Source: Actinomadura macra NBRC 14102 (GTDB lineage: Bacteria; Actinomycetota; Actinomycetes; Streptosporangiales; Streptosporangiaceae). From it: a DNA stretch of 64,000 nucleotides. The stretch is from the NCBI RefSeq assembly GCF_001552215.1, contig NZ_BCQT01000001.1, forward strand, positions 186,001 through 250,000, given 5' to 3'. Under the pieces are notes generated by a model. The model saw only the letters and a program-made list of their open reading frames with translations, did no database searches and was not told the DNA's origin. Shown piece by piece: positions 50,841-61,277 of the stretch; position 1 is the stretch's first letter; every line of letters begins with the position of its first letter. Made by a program: the position numbers and the translations under genes.

Positions 50841-50955
50841 GGTCCCCCCTCGGTTCGGCGCCTGCGCCATCGTACGGACCGGACCCGAACGGGTCCTCAA
50901 CCGGGGACGTATCAGGGTGGATCTCCGCCCTCAGGACGAGCCGCTCGGGGCGCTT

Positions 50956-51009
50956 CCACCCCCAAGGGGTGGGCCAAGAACAACCCCTGTGATGGAGGAA
51001 TTCACAGGG
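50956..51009 (+). promoter_or_regulatory. Two hairpins in the leader of the PEP-utilising enzyme
   Basis: CCACCCC (50956-50962) pairs with GGGGTGG (50966-50972). CCCTGTGA (50985-50992) pairs with TCACAGGG (51002-51009) around a loop containing GGAGG. They lie 47-100 nt before GTG 51056 and could be an operator or an attenuating leader. The remaining part of the 215-nt spacer shows nothing else. Confidence 0.45.
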
Positions 51010-51055
51010 CGTTCAGCGGATTCTAAATGAAGGGCGGCCCCGAGGAACGGAGCTC

Positions 51056-53167
51056 GTGGTGCCACACAGCACGCGCGTCTTCTGGACCATCAACCTGGAC
51101 GATCCGCTGGCCACCGCGCCCGACCGGGCCGGAGCCAAGGCGGCCAACCTCGCCCGCGCGGCGCGGCACGGACTGCCCGTGCTGCCCGGGTTCGTCATCC
51201 CCGTGCCCTGCGTCTCCCTGAACGAGCGGTACGGCAACATCGGCGAGCTGCGCGCGGCCTGGACCCGGTTGAGCCACGACGGAGAACGCGCGCTGGTCGT
51301 GCGGTCCTCGTCGACGCAGGAGGACGGTGCCGTCTCCTCGATGGCCGGTCGGTTCGTGTCGGTCCTGGACGTGCTGGGCTGGTCCGCGTTCCGCCGGGCC
51401 GTGGACGAGGTGGCGGGCTCGGCGTCCGGGCCGGGCACGATGGCGGTGCTCGTCCAGCCGCAACTGGACGCGGCGGCGGGCGGCGTGATGTTCGGCGCCG
51501 ACCCGGTGGACGGCCGCACCGACCGCGTGATCGTGTCCGCGGTGCCCGGCGGCCCGCAGGCCCTCGTCGGCGGCGAGGTGGACGGCACCCGCTACTGCCT
51601 CACCCGGCGCGGCCGGCTCGTCGGCGTCGAGCGCGACGACGGGCCCACCGGAGAACAGGGCCCGCTGACGTCGTTGCAGCTGCGCGCGCTGGCCCGGCTC
51701 GCGGCGCGGGCCGCATCAGTGTTCGGCGGCCCGCAGGACGTGGAGTTCGCGTTCGACCACGAAGGCCGCCTGTGGCTGCTCCAGAGCCGCCCGGTGACCG
51801 CGCTGGCCCCGCTGCCACCGCGCCGCGCCGCGCTCCTCGGTCCCGGACCGGTCGCGGAGACGCTGCCCGATCCGCTGTCGCCGCTTGAAGAGGATCTGTG
51901 GCTCGTCCCCCTCGACCGGGGGCTCGGCGAGGCGCTCGCCACGGCCGGGGCGGTGTCGCGGCGCGCGCTGCGCCGTGCCCCGACCGTCCGCGCGGTGGGC
52001 GGTCGCGCCGCCGCCGACCTGCGGCGGCTCGGCGCCGAGCCGGGGCGGCGGTCCCGGCTCCGGCTGCTCAACCCCGTCCCGCCGGCCCGGCGGCTGCGTG
52101 TCGCGTGGCTGGTCGGGCGGCTGCGCGCGGACCTGCCCGCCCTCGCCGCGCGGACGTCCGCCGCCGTGGACGCCGACCTCGCCGCGCTCCCCCGGCTGGA
52201 CGCCGGGATCACCGATGCGGAGCTGTCCGACGCCCTGCGGTGGACGCGCGCCACGCTGACCGCCCTGCACGGCCTGGAGGCGCTCGCCGGGTCGCTGCTC
52301 ACCGGTCCGGACGCGGGGGACGCGCCGGCGATCCAGGGCAGCGCGGCCGCACAGGGGCTGGCCGCGCTCGCCCGGGAACGCTCCCTCGGCCGCGACGACG
52401 CGCGCATCCCCGCCGCCGCCCCGGCGGTCCTCGCGCTGTCGCCGCCGGTGATCGGCCCGGCCCCGCAGCTGCCGCCCGCCGCCGGCCCCATGGGCGACGA
52501 TCAGGTGGGCGACGGCTTGGTGGGCGACACCTCGGTGGGCGTCACGCCGGACGGGCTGCCGCCGCGGGAGTCGCTGCGGCTGCGCATCCGGTGGGTGCAG
52601 GAGCTCGGCGCCCGGCTCGCGTGGACGGCCGGCAGGCGGCTGGCGGCGTCGGGGGCGCTGGCACGGGCGGAGCTCGTCCGGGCCCTGCGCTTCGAGGAGC
52701 TGGTGACGGCGCTTGAAGGTGGATCCCTCCCGGCCGACCTGGAGCGCCGTCCCGCTCCGCCGCGTACCGCTCCGCTGCCCGCCGCGTTCCGGCTGGCCGG
52801 CGACCGGATCGTGGCGGAGGCGGCGCCGCCCGGGGACGGCGCGCGTCCCGCGGGCGGCGGCAGGGGCGCCGGGCCGGTGCACTCCGGCCCGGACGCTCCG
52901 CCGCCCGGCTCCGTGCTGGTCGTCCGGACGCTGGCGCCGGCACTGGCCGCGCGGCTGCCGGCGCTGGCCGGTCTGGTCGCCGAGACCGGCAGCCCGCTGT
53001 CGCACCTGGCGATCCTGGCCCGCGAGCTGGGCGTGCCGACGGTCGTCGGCCTGCGCGGCGCCCTCGACCGCTTTCCGCCCGGCACCGAGGTCCTCGTCGA
53101 CGGCGACACCGGCCGCGTCGATCCGCTGCCAGTCGCGCCCCGCACCGGTGAGGAGTCGGTGGCATGA
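51056..53167 (+). CDS. PEP/pyruvate-utilising phosphotransferase (rifampin phosphotransferase-like)
   Basis: 703 residues. An N-terminal ATP-grasp domain of the PEP-synthase type (about 20-250) has VRSSSTQEDGAVSSMAGRF and VEFAFDHEGRLWLLQSRPV. The middle helical region (260-600) is poorly conserved. The C-terminal swivelling His domain has ETGSPLSHLAILARELGVPTV with phospho-carrier His650. This three-part layout is that of rifampin phosphotransferases and PEP synthases, but it is about 150 residues shorter than typical RPH. The middle substrate domain differs, so the acceptor is open. It precedes a membrane protein by about 30 nt. Start GTG 51056 or 51059. Confidence 0.8.
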   Translation: MVPHSTRVFWTINLDDPLATAPDRAGAKAANLARAARHGLPVLPGFVIPVPCVSLNERYGNIGELRAAWTRLSHDGERALVVRSSSTQEDGAVSSMAGRFVSVLDVLGWSAFRRAVDEVAGSASGPGTMAVLVQPQLDAAAGGVMFGADPVDGRTDRVIVSAVPGGPQALVGGEVDGTRYCLTRRGRLVGVERDDGPTGEQGPLTSLQLRALARLAARAASVFGGPQDVEFAFDHEGRLWLLQSRPVTALAPLPPRRAALLGPGPVAETLPDPLSPLEEDLWLVPLDRGLGEALATAGAVSRRALRRAPTVRAVGGRAAADLRRLGAEPGRRSRLRLLNPVPPARRLRVAWLVGRLRADLPALAARTSAAVDADLAALPRLDAGITDAELSDALRWTRATLTALHGLEALAGSLLTGPDAGDAPAIQGSAAAQGLAALARERSLGRDDARIPAAAPAVLALSPPVIGPAPQLPPAAGPMGDDQVGDGLVGDTSVGVTPDGLPPRESLRLRIRWVQELGARLAWTAGRRLAASGALARAELVRALRFEELVTALEGGSLPADLERRPAPPRTAPLPAAFRLAGDRIVAEAAPPGDGARPAGGGRGAGPVHSGPDAPPPGSVLVVRTLAPALAARLPALAGLVAETGSPLSHLAILARELGVPTVVGLRGALDRFPPGTEVLVDGDTGRVDPLPVAPRTGEESVA

Positions 53168-53198
53168 ACGGGCGCACGGCGTGAACGGGAGACGGGGC

Positions 53199-54146
53199 AT
53201 GCGGGGGGTCGTCCTCCTGGGGCTCGGGGTGACGATCTTCTGGTCCGGGGCCTACGTGGTGATCTACCTGGCGCGGTGGGAGTGGCAGCGGGCGCTGATG
53301 GCGGGGGAACTGCTGCTGGTCGGCCTCGTGGTGCTGCTCGCCGTGCTGGGGGCGCGGCGGCTGGCGCGGATGGAACGGCGGCTGACGGAGCTGATCGAGG
53401 GGACGGCCCGTCCGGTGGAGTCGCCCGCGCGGTTGTCGGCGGTGCCGTCGCGGCGGGTCTCGGAGCGCGCCTCGGAGCGCGCCCCGTACGCGGCGCGCCA
53501 GGTGGACGAGACGCAGCGTTTCGGCTGGCTGGAGCCCGACGGCGACGCCTACCGGGTCTTCATCCCGGTGCTGCTCGGCGCGGGGATCGTGGTGTCGGGG
53601 CTCGCGGCGCTCGTCGAGCGCCTCGCCGCCGCGTTCGGCCGGGGCGGCCGGTCCGGGACGCTCGGGCGGGTCCGGCTGCCGGACGCGCTGGAACCGCCGC
53701 CCGGGGGCGTGCTGGCCGGGGCCCCCGATCTCGCTCCGCCACGTCCGGACCGGACGGCGTGGCTGCGGGCGGCGGCGGTCACGCTGGCGGTGCTGCTCGT
53801 GACCGCGCTGGTGGTGGACGAACTGGCGGAGCGGACGCAGGACCGTCCCGACCGTCCGGTGGCGGCCGCCGCGAGCACCGTGGTCATCGAGGCCGCCACG
53901 CGAGGCGAGACCGGCGCCACGACCGTGGAACCGCTGGTCGTACGGCTGTGGGAGTACTGCCGAGGAGCCACCCGCCCCTACGTCGAGGGCGGCGGGACGG
54001 TCGCGCTCGGCGGCGATCGGTTCGCGCTGGTCGTCCGTCCGGCACTGGGCGAGCACGCGCTGCGGCGCATGCGCGGCTGCCTCCAGGACGCGATGATCGA
54101 CCGGGCGCGCTTTCGGGTGCTGTCGGTGAGCCCGGCGCCCGAATGA
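53199..54146 (+). CDS. Membrane protein following the PEP-utilising enzyme, unknown
   Basis: 315 residues with four helices: GVVLLGLGVTIFWSGAYVVIY near the start, ALMAGELLLVGLVVLLAVLG, FIPVLLGAGIVVSGLAALV and LRAAAVTLAVLLVTALVVDEL. A globular extracytoplasmic end with two Cys (EYCRGATRPYVEGGG; RRMRGCLQDAM) follows the last helix. ATG 53199 has GGGAGA six bases upstream; GTG 53181 is an alternative. No family was recognised. Close spacing to the upstream gene suggests that the two work together at the membrane. Confidence 0.75.
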   Translation: MRGVVLLGLGVTIFWSGAYVVIYLARWEWQRALMAGELLLVGLVVLLAVLGARRLARMERRLTELIEGTARPVESPARLSAVPSRRVSERASERAPYAARQVDETQRFGWLEPDGDAYRVFIPVLLGAGIVVSGLAALVERLAAAFGRGGRSGTLGRVRLPDALEPPPGGVLAGAPDLAPPRPDRTAWLRAAAVTLAVLLVTALVVDELAERTQDRPDRPVAAAASTVVIEAATRGETGATTVEPLVVRLWEYCRGATRPYVEGGGTVALGGDRFALVVRPALGEHALRRMRGCLQDAMIDRARFRVLSVSPAPE

Positions 54147-54542
54147 TCGCACCCTGCCGACCGGAACCCCGGGGATCTTTGCGGAGTCATAAGAGGCCGT
54201 AGGCGTCCGCGACTCCAGGGAGACCCAGATGAACGGCCTGACCTTCGGGAATGCACAAACGGGCCGGAGTGTTGTACATTCGAGGCAGCGTCTTCGGTTT
54301 TCCGCCGTATGCGGTGAGGACGTCTCTTTCCCCGCCCGGGCCATCTGAGCGCCCGGTGGTCCTCGGTCAGATACACGTCGTGAGCGTGCTGGCCGCCGCA
54401 CAAGGGAGCCGACGTCAGCCCGGAGAGCCGAGCTGCTTTTCTTGCATTCCTCTCGCGTACGCGCCGCGGGTTCCGCTGCCGCACGCGGGAATCGATTTCA
54501 GGCCGTGCGGAGCGTTCCGCCCGGACCTGAGAAGGGACCCCC
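54147..54542 (+). promoter_or_regulatory. 396-nt leader of the rho gene
   Basis: No convincing gene is here. TGCACA, 17 bp, TACATT (about 54261-54289) may be the promoter. It leaves a transcript leader of about 250 nt with several GC hairpins, a pyrimidine-rich CTTTTCTTGCATTCCTCTC (54434-54453) and GAGAAGGGA before the ATG. Rho genes in bacteria commonly regulate themselves by termination in a long leader, and this layout fits that. Confidence 0.55.
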
Positions 54543-55790
<1,248 letters not shown>

Positions 55791-55791
55791 G

Positions 55792-57363
55792 TCACTCCGC
55801 CTTTTCGGGCTTGAACGACTTCAGGATTCCGTCGTAGAGGCGCTGACCGGGAGTCCATTGCGGATCGGGCGCGGAGAAGCGGAACTCATAGCCCGCCACG
55901 CGGCTGCACAGAACGTGCTCGCCGCCCGCGTCGTCCTGCCAGGTGAATTCCCATTCGGCCGCACCGTCGACGAGTTCGGGCGCCGCCTCCAGGCGCAGCC
56001 GGCGATACCCCGGATACCGGCTCTCCCGGACCGCCGTGTACTCCGCCGTGCGCAGCCCCGCCAGGGGCTCCCCGGGCGCGGGGGAGATGCGCAGCCCACG
56101 CCCGGTGTCGCCGTCCTCCCATGCCATGACCGCGCCGCGCCGCTCGGCCTGCCAGCCCGCGGGTACCCGCACCGAGTAGGCGCCCGCCTCCCGGTACTTC
56201 GCCGTCCTGACCGGCACGCCCGCTGCGGGGCGCAGTGCCACCGCGTCGCTCTTGCCGATGGACGTCCACCGGGCCGCCCACGTCCCCATGCCCGCCGCGA
56301 GCGCCGCGAGGACCGCCACGCTGAGCACGGCCCCGGGCCGCAGCCGCCCGCCGGGCAGCAGTCCCGCCACCCGTCGCCGCATCGGGCCGCCGCGCCGCCG
56401 CCCCGGCCCCGTGGCCCGCACCGGAACCGCAGGCCGCGTGGGAGCGCGCGAAGCGAACCCGCCCCGCCGGGACGTGCCGCGCCGCACCCGTGGACGCCGG
56501 GACGGGGGCATCGCCGTGGCGCCCGGCTCCGCCGCCGGCCCGGCCGCCTCCCGCAGCAGGACGGCGGTGGCCTCGGCCGACAGCCGGTCCTCCGGCCGCT
56601 GCCGCAGCAGTCCCTCGATGACGGGCGTCAACTCTCCGGCCCGCACCGGGGGTGCGTACTCGCCGAGCAGCACCGCCACCATGGACGCGAGCGCGTGGCA
56701 GCGCAGGAACGGGGAGAAGCCCTCGACCGCGGTGTAGAGCGTCGCGCCGAGCGACCACAGGTCCGACGCCTCCACGCTCGGGTGGCCGTCGACCCGCTCC
56801 GGCGGGAGGTAGGCAGGCGATCCCTCGATGCCCGCCACGAGCGTCTCCGCCGCCTCGCGGCCCCGCTCCATGTGCACCGCGAGCCCGAAATCGGTCAGCA
56901 GGACACGGCCGTCTTCGCAGATCAGCACGTTGCTCGGCTTCACGTCGCGGTGCAGGATGCCCGCCGCGTGCGCGGCCCGCAGCACCGACAGCACCTCGGC
57001 GCCGATCTCGGCGGCGCGCCGCACGCCGAGGGGACCGCCGTCGGCGATGAGCCGGTGCAGGGAACGCGACTCCAGGAACTCCATCACGATCCAGGGGCGG
57101 CCGTCCTCGACGATCAGGTCGTGGACGGCGACCACGCCGGGATGTTTCAGCGCGGCGGTGGCCCGTGCCTCGCCAAGCAGGCGCCGGCACAGCACCTTGC
57201 GCTCCGCCTCGGTGATCCGCTCGGGAAGGTGGACCTCCTTGACCGCCACGTCACGGTCGAGCATCTCGTCATAAGCCCGCCAGACGGTACCCATGCCCCC
57301 TCTGCCGACCACAGAGAGAAGGCGATACCGTCGCGCGAGCGGTATCAACCGATCCCCTTTCAT
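55792..57363 (-). CDS. Membrane Ser/Thr protein kinase
   Basis: 523 residues. Kinase domain at about 12-270: glycine loop VVGRGGMGTVWRA, Lys42 in VAVKEV, HRDVKPSN with catalytic Asp140, DFG at 158-160 and the activation segment to GSPAYLPPERV. A basic linker, one membrane helix (AVLSVAVLAALAAGMGTWA) and an outer domain follow. The outer domain begins EAGAYSVRVPAGW and contains a Cys, resembling small lipoprotein-like sensor modules. ATG 57363 fits the family start; ATG 57417 would add 18 residues. It abuts rho. Confidence 0.88.
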   Translation of the reverse strand: MKGDRLIPLARRYRLLSVVGRGGMGTVWRAYDEMLDRDVAVKEVHLPERITEAERKVLCRRLLGEARATAALKHPGVVAVHDLIVEDGRPWIVMEFLESRSLHRLIADGGPLGVRRAAEIGAEVLSVLRAAHAAGILHRDVKPSNVLICEDGRVLLTDFGLAVHMERGREAAETLVAGIEGSPAYLPPERVDGHPSVEASDLWSLGATLYTAVEGFSPFLRCHALASMVAVLLGEYAPPVRAGELTPVIEGLLRQRPEDRLSAEATAVLLREAAGPAAEPGATAMPPSRRPRVRRGTSRRGGFASRAPTRPAVPVRATGPGRRRGGPMRRRVAGLLPGGRLRPGAVLSVAVLAALAAGMGTWAARWTSIGKSDAVALRPAAGVPVRTAKYREAGAYSVRVPAGWQAERRGAVMAWEDGDTGRGLRISPAPGEPLAGLRTAEYTAVRESRYPGYRRLRLEAAPELVDGAAEWEFTWQDDAGGEHVLCSRVAGYEFRFSAPDPQWTPGQRLYDGILKSFKPEKAE

Positions 57364-57499
57364 GGGGAAGTTATGCGCCCGGATGCGCTCAAGCCACGCC
57401 CCGTCCGGTTCAATCATTCTTTGACCGTGCCGCACTTGCGCGCGTGATGGAAATGCGCTGAGGCCCGATGCCCGGGGGGAACGCGATGGTAAAGAAGTG

Positions 57500-59086
57500 T
57501 TATGCGTCCGCTTCCGCGAACACCTTCTTGGCCCATTTGTAATCGGACTTGCCGACGGCCGTCCGCTGCACCGCGGCCACGAGCTGGAGCTGCCGTGGCA
57601 ACTTGTAGCCGGCGAGCCTGTCACGGCAGTGCCCGACCAGCCCGTCCAGTGTGACCTCAGCGCCGGGACGGGGCGCGACGACGGCCGCGACACGCTGCCC
57701 GAACCGCTCGTCCGGCAGGCCGACCACCACGACGTCCGCCACGCCGGGATGGTCTTTCAGCGCGACCTCGACCTCCTCGGGGTACACCTTCTCGCCACCG
57801 GTGTTGATCACCAGGGAGCCGCGGCCGAGGAGCGTGATCGTGCCGTCCTCCTCCAGGGTCGCGAAGTCGCCGGGGACCGACCAGCGGGTGCCCTCGGCGT
57901 CGGTGAAGAACGTTGACGCGGTCTTGGCCGGGTCGTTGTAGTAGCCGAGGGGGATGTGGCCGCTGCGCGCGAGCCGCCCGATCTCACCGGGCGCGACCAC
58001 CGTCAGGTCGTCGTCGAGGACGGTGACGCCGGGCTTCACCTGGAACCGCGCGGTGCCCTCCCGCCCGCCGACGGACGGGCCGCACGCACCGGTCTCGGAC
58101 GCGCCGTAGTTGTCGAGGAACAGCACGTTCGGGAGGTGCGCCTGAAGCGCCTCCCGTGCCCCTTGGGTGAGCGGCGCGCCGCCGGACGCTATCGCGATCA
58201 GCGAGGACGTGTCGTATCCGCCGACCGCCAGTGCCTCCGCCACCGGGCGCGCCATGACGTCCCCGACCAGCATGAGCACGTTGGCCTCCTCCTCGGCGAC
58301 CAGCCGGAGCGCCGCGTCCGGGTCGAACGCGTGGCCGGTGTAGAGGACGACCTTGGAGCCGTGGAACAGCCCCATGAACGCGACCCACTGCCCCGCGCCG
58401 TGCATGATCGGCGCGCAGTCGACGACGGGCAGCCCGGGCCGGCGGGCGTTCTCAGCGAGTTCCTCCGGGCTGCCGACCGGTTCGCCGAGCGGGTTCCCGC
58501 CGCCGAGCGCGCCGAAGAAGATGTCCTCGCAGCGCCACTCGACACCCTTGGGATAGCCGGTGGTGCCGCCCGTGTACATGATGTAGCGATCGTCGCCGGA
58601 ACGTTCCGGGAACCGGTCCGACGGATCAGCGGTCGCGAGCGCCTTCTCGTACTCCACCGCGCCGGGGATCTCGCCTGTGCCATGGTCCTCCAGGACCACG
58701 ACGTGGTGCAGCTTCGGTAGGTCGGCGCGGACCTCCTCGACCTTCTCCAGCAGCGAGCGCTCGCCGATCAGCGCCACCGAGTCGGAGTCGGACAGGACAT
58801 GGTGCAGCTCGGCGGCGACGTACCGGAAGTTCACCGGCACCGGGACGGCGCGGATCTTGAAGATGCCGAACATGGCCTCGACCCACTCGGCCCGGTTGTA
58901 GGCGAGGATCGCGACGTGCTCGCCGGGCCGGACCCCCGCACCCGCGAGGTGGTGGCCGACCCGGCTCGCGCGCTCGTTCAGCTCCCGGTACGTGCGTCGG
59001 GCTTCCCCCGCGACGAGGGCGGGACGCTCCGGTCCGGCAGCCGCCATGATCTCCAGCAGATCGGCCAGATTGTAGCTTCGTGCCAT
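57500..59086 (-). CDS. Acyl-CoA synthetase (FadD-like)
   Basis: 528 residues of the AMP-forming ANL superfamily. Motifs: YIMYTGGTTGYPKGVEW (P-loop), DNYGASETGAC (A5), WSVPGDFATLEEDGTITLLG (A7) and a final Lys in TAVGKSDYKWA. The Gly in VPGD, where most have TGD, and the VDCAPIMHGAGQW segment resemble FadD3/FadD17-type ligases of sterol or terpenoid breakdown. A dyad lies upstream. It stands alone; a 136-nt gap separates it from the kinase gene and shows nothing else. Confidence 0.9.
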   Translation of the reverse strand: MARSYNLADLLEIMAAAGPERPALVAGEARRTYRELNERASRVGHHLAGAGVRPGEHVAILAYNRAEWVEAMFGIFKIRAVPVPVNFRYVAAELHHVLSDSDSVALIGERSLLEKVEEVRADLPKLHHVVVLEDHGTGEIPGAVEYEKALATADPSDRFPERSGDDRYIMYTGGTTGYPKGVEWRCEDIFFGALGGGNPLGEPVGSPEELAENARRPGLPVVDCAPIMHGAGQWVAFMGLFHGSKVVLYTGHAFDPDAALRLVAEEEANVLMLVGDVMARPVAEALAVGGYDTSSLIAIASGGAPLTQGAREALQAHLPNVLFLDNYGASETGACGPSVGGREGTARFQVKPGVTVLDDDLTVVAPGEIGRLARSGHIPLGYYNDPAKTASTFFTDAEGTRWSVPGDFATLEEDGTITLLGRGSLVINTGGEKVYPEEVEVALKDHPGVADVVVVGLPDERFGQRVAAVVAPRPGAEVTLDGLVGHCRDRLAGYKLPRQLQLVAAVQRTAVGKSDYKWAKKVFAEADA

Positions 59087-59138
59087 GCCACGTCCTCGCG
59101 TCTCGGGGTGGGGTGCGAGCCCTCCGCATCATCCTCGC

Positions 59139-59154
59139 GAGTACATAAGTACTC
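59139..59154 (-). promoter_or_regulatory. Operator dyad upstream of the acyl-CoA synthetase
   Basis: GAGTAC-ATAA-GTACTC is a perfect 6-bp inverted repeat in an AT-rich stretch, 53 nt before the ligase ATG (59086). It looks like a TetR-family site; no regulator gene is adjacent. Confidence 0.6.
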
Positions 59155-59207
59155 AATTACCCGCGATATTTCCATTCAATGAGATGTATCACATCCGTTA
59201 CATCCAG

Positions 59208-60521
59208 TCACCGCGGGAGCGGCACGTACACGATCGACGTCCGGACGCCGCTGTCGATGAGGCGGCCGTCCGGACCGAACGTGCCCAGCCCGAAGTCGTT
59301 GTCGTTGATCACAGCGAGCGAGCGGCGGCCGGCCGGCGCGATGCCCTCGATCTTGCCGGGCATCCCGGGCACCGCCGACAGGTCCGCGGTCAGTTCCTTG
59401 GGTAGCGCGGTGACCCCCGAGGGCACCCCGGTGGACTTCTCCAGCGACGGCGCCGTCACCTCGTCGTCCCATCGCGAACCGCTGATGTCGGTGGCTTTGC
59501 GCAGGTCAACCGTGTAGACACGGGCGACCTTGTCGGTCCTTTCCGCCACCAGGATCCGCTGGTCATCGAGCGCGGCCAGCCCGGAGATCTTCATCTCGTT
59601 CTGATCGCCGCAGCCGGACGGGTCGAACGAGCAGACGTCCTCGAAGCGGTAGACGTACTCCCCCGACACCTGCCTCTTGCGTAGGTCGAACCTGAAGATT
59701 CGTCCGTTCCGGGACGCCTTGTAGGTCTTCTTGTCGGGGTTGGACAGAGGGCTCTGCACCGCCGCGTACAGGGACTTACCGTCAGGTGAGATTGTCAGAC
59801 CTTCGAAGCCACGATTGTAGGTCCGCTTGTTAAGGATCGCGGGGAGCGTCGCCTTCACCGGATAGCTCGGCTTCCCGGTCCAGCCCTGCGGGACGTACCG
59901 CTCGATCACCCGGCCGCGCCGGTCGAGGTGCAGCAGGGACGGGCCGTACTCCTCGGCCACCCAGAACTCGCCGTCCTTCGTCCGGACGAGCCCCTCGGAG
60001 TCGATCCCGTCGGCGTTGAAGGCCAGCCGCGTCCCGCCGTCGAAGCCATAGGGCGCCTCCTCGCGTCCCTCGACGTTCGGCAGTCCGGTCACCGGACGGC
60101 CCGCCCGGTTCGTGATCGGCAGCGTCCTGGTGATCTTGATGCCGTCCTTGCGGACGCGGAGCCTGACGATGACCGGGTCGAACCCGGGGACGGGGAAGGT
60201 CACGCGCTCCGCACCGCCCACCTGCACGGTGCCGTTCGGGCCCCGGTCGGTGATCGCCCAGAACTCGTCCGGACGATCGCCCTTGGCGTGGAAGAGGTCG
60301 CTGCCCACGCCGCCGAGGGCCACGCCCCTGTCGTCGTCGACGGTGCCGGGCAGCACCGCGTTCTGGAACGGGGCGAGCGGGATCCGTGGCAGGACGGCGG
60401 TTCCGGACGGACCCACCGTCTCGGACCCGTGGGCGGTACCGGACGTTGCGGCGGTACCGGAAATCAGGATGAGGACGGCCCCCGCGAGCGCGGACGGGCG
60501 GAGCAATGAGCGATGTGTCAC
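59208..60521 (-). CDS. Secreted esterase-like/phytase-like beta-propeller protein
   Basis: 437 residues with a signal peptide (LLRPSALAGAVLILISGTAA). The rest is the esterase-like activity of phytase domain (pfam13449 style): GVALGGVGSDLFHAKGD, FWAITDRGPNGTVQVGG, NADGIDSEGLVRTKDGEFWV, ISPDGKSLYAAVQSPL and SLAVINDNDFG near the end. The Asp/Asn-rich loops likely bind calcium. GTG 60521 is chosen because it starts just before the signal peptide. Likely acts on phosphate esters outside the cell. Confidence 0.88.
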   Translation of the reverse strand: MTHRSLLRPSALAGAVLILISGTAATSGTAHGSETVGPSGTAVLPRIPLAPFQNAVLPGTVDDDRGVALGGVGSDLFHAKGDRPDEFWAITDRGPNGTVQVGGAERVTFPVPGFDPVIVRLRVRKDGIKITRTLPITNRAGRPVTGLPNVEGREEAPYGFDGGTRLAFNADGIDSEGLVRTKDGEFWVAEEYGPSLLHLDRRGRVIERYVPQGWTGKPSYPVKATLPAILNKRTYNRGFEGLTISPDGKSLYAAVQSPLSNPDKKTYKASRNGRIFRFDLRKRQVSGEYVYRFEDVCSFDPSGCGDQNEMKISGLAALDDQRILVAERTDKVARVYTVDLRKATDISGSRWDDEVTAPSLEKSTGVPSGVTALPKELTADLSAVPGMPGKIEGIAPAGRRSLAVINDNDFGLGTFGPDGRLIDSGVRTSIVYVPLPR

Positions 60522-60692
60522 ACGCGGACGGTAGGGGCACAGGGTGACGGACGGATGATGCCCAGGTGACGGCGGGGTTCGTGACGATCGGCGGAGGTGC
60601 CGCATCCGGCCACGCGGGTCGTTCTTACACGGCTCTTATCCGGGTACCTGCATGCTTGGCCGTAACGATTTCATATCAGACCGGGGGTAGTG

Positions 60693-61253
60693 GTGAGCGC
60701 AAGCGCGATGGCGTGGACGCCTCCGACGTGGGAGGAGATTGTCAGCGAGCACTCGACGCGGGTGTTCCGGCTGGCATACCGCCTCACGGGGAACCGGCAC
60801 GATGCCGAGGATCTGACCCAGGACGTCTTCATCCGGGTCTTCCGCTCGCTGTCCTCCTACAGTCCCGGGACATTCGAAGGCTGGCTGCACCGCATCACGA
60901 CCAACCTGTTCTTGGACCGGGCCAGGCGCAAGCAGCGGATCCGCTTCGACGCGCTGGGCGACGACGCCGCCGAGCGGCTCCAGGGTCGCGAGCCGAGCCC
61001 CGCCCAGTCCTACGACGAGCGGCATCTGGACGCCGACATCCAGAAGGCGCTGGACGGCCTCGCCCCCGAGTACCGGGCCGCCGTCGTCCTGTGCGACATC
61101 GAGGGGCTCACCTACGAGGAGATCGGCGCGTCCCTGGGCGTCAAGCTCGGTACCGTCCGGTCGCGCATCCACCGGGGCCGCGCGCAACTCCGCGCCGCGC
61201 TGGAGCACCGCCGCCCCGTGGAGACTGTGACCGGCATCACTAGTGACCGGTGA
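60693..61253 (+). CDS. ECF sigma factor, SigE-like
   Basis: 186 residues. Region 2 (about 20-90): [20 protein letters not shown], then [10 protein letters not shown] and [18 protein letters not shown]. Region 4 (about 120-175): [20 protein letters not shown] and [20 protein letters not shown]. It closely resembles mycobacterial/actinomycete SigE of the envelope-stress response. An anti-sigma gene normally follows, but here an alpha/beta hydrolase begins 24 nt later. GTG 60693 has GGGGG at a good distance; GTG 60690 and ATG 60708 are alternatives. It diverges from the phytase-like gene. Confidence 0.92.
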   Translation: MSASAMAWTPPTWEEIVSEHSTRVFRLAYRLTGNRHDAEDLTQDVFIRVFRSLSSYSPGTFEGWLHRITTNLFLDRARRKQRIRFDALGDDAAERLQGREPSPAQSYDERHLDADIQKALDGLAPEYRAAVVLCDIEGLTYEEIGASLGVKLGTVRSRIHRGRAQLRAALEHRRPVETVTGITSDR

Positions 61254-61277
61254 GTAACTTCTGATTAACCTCGGCTC

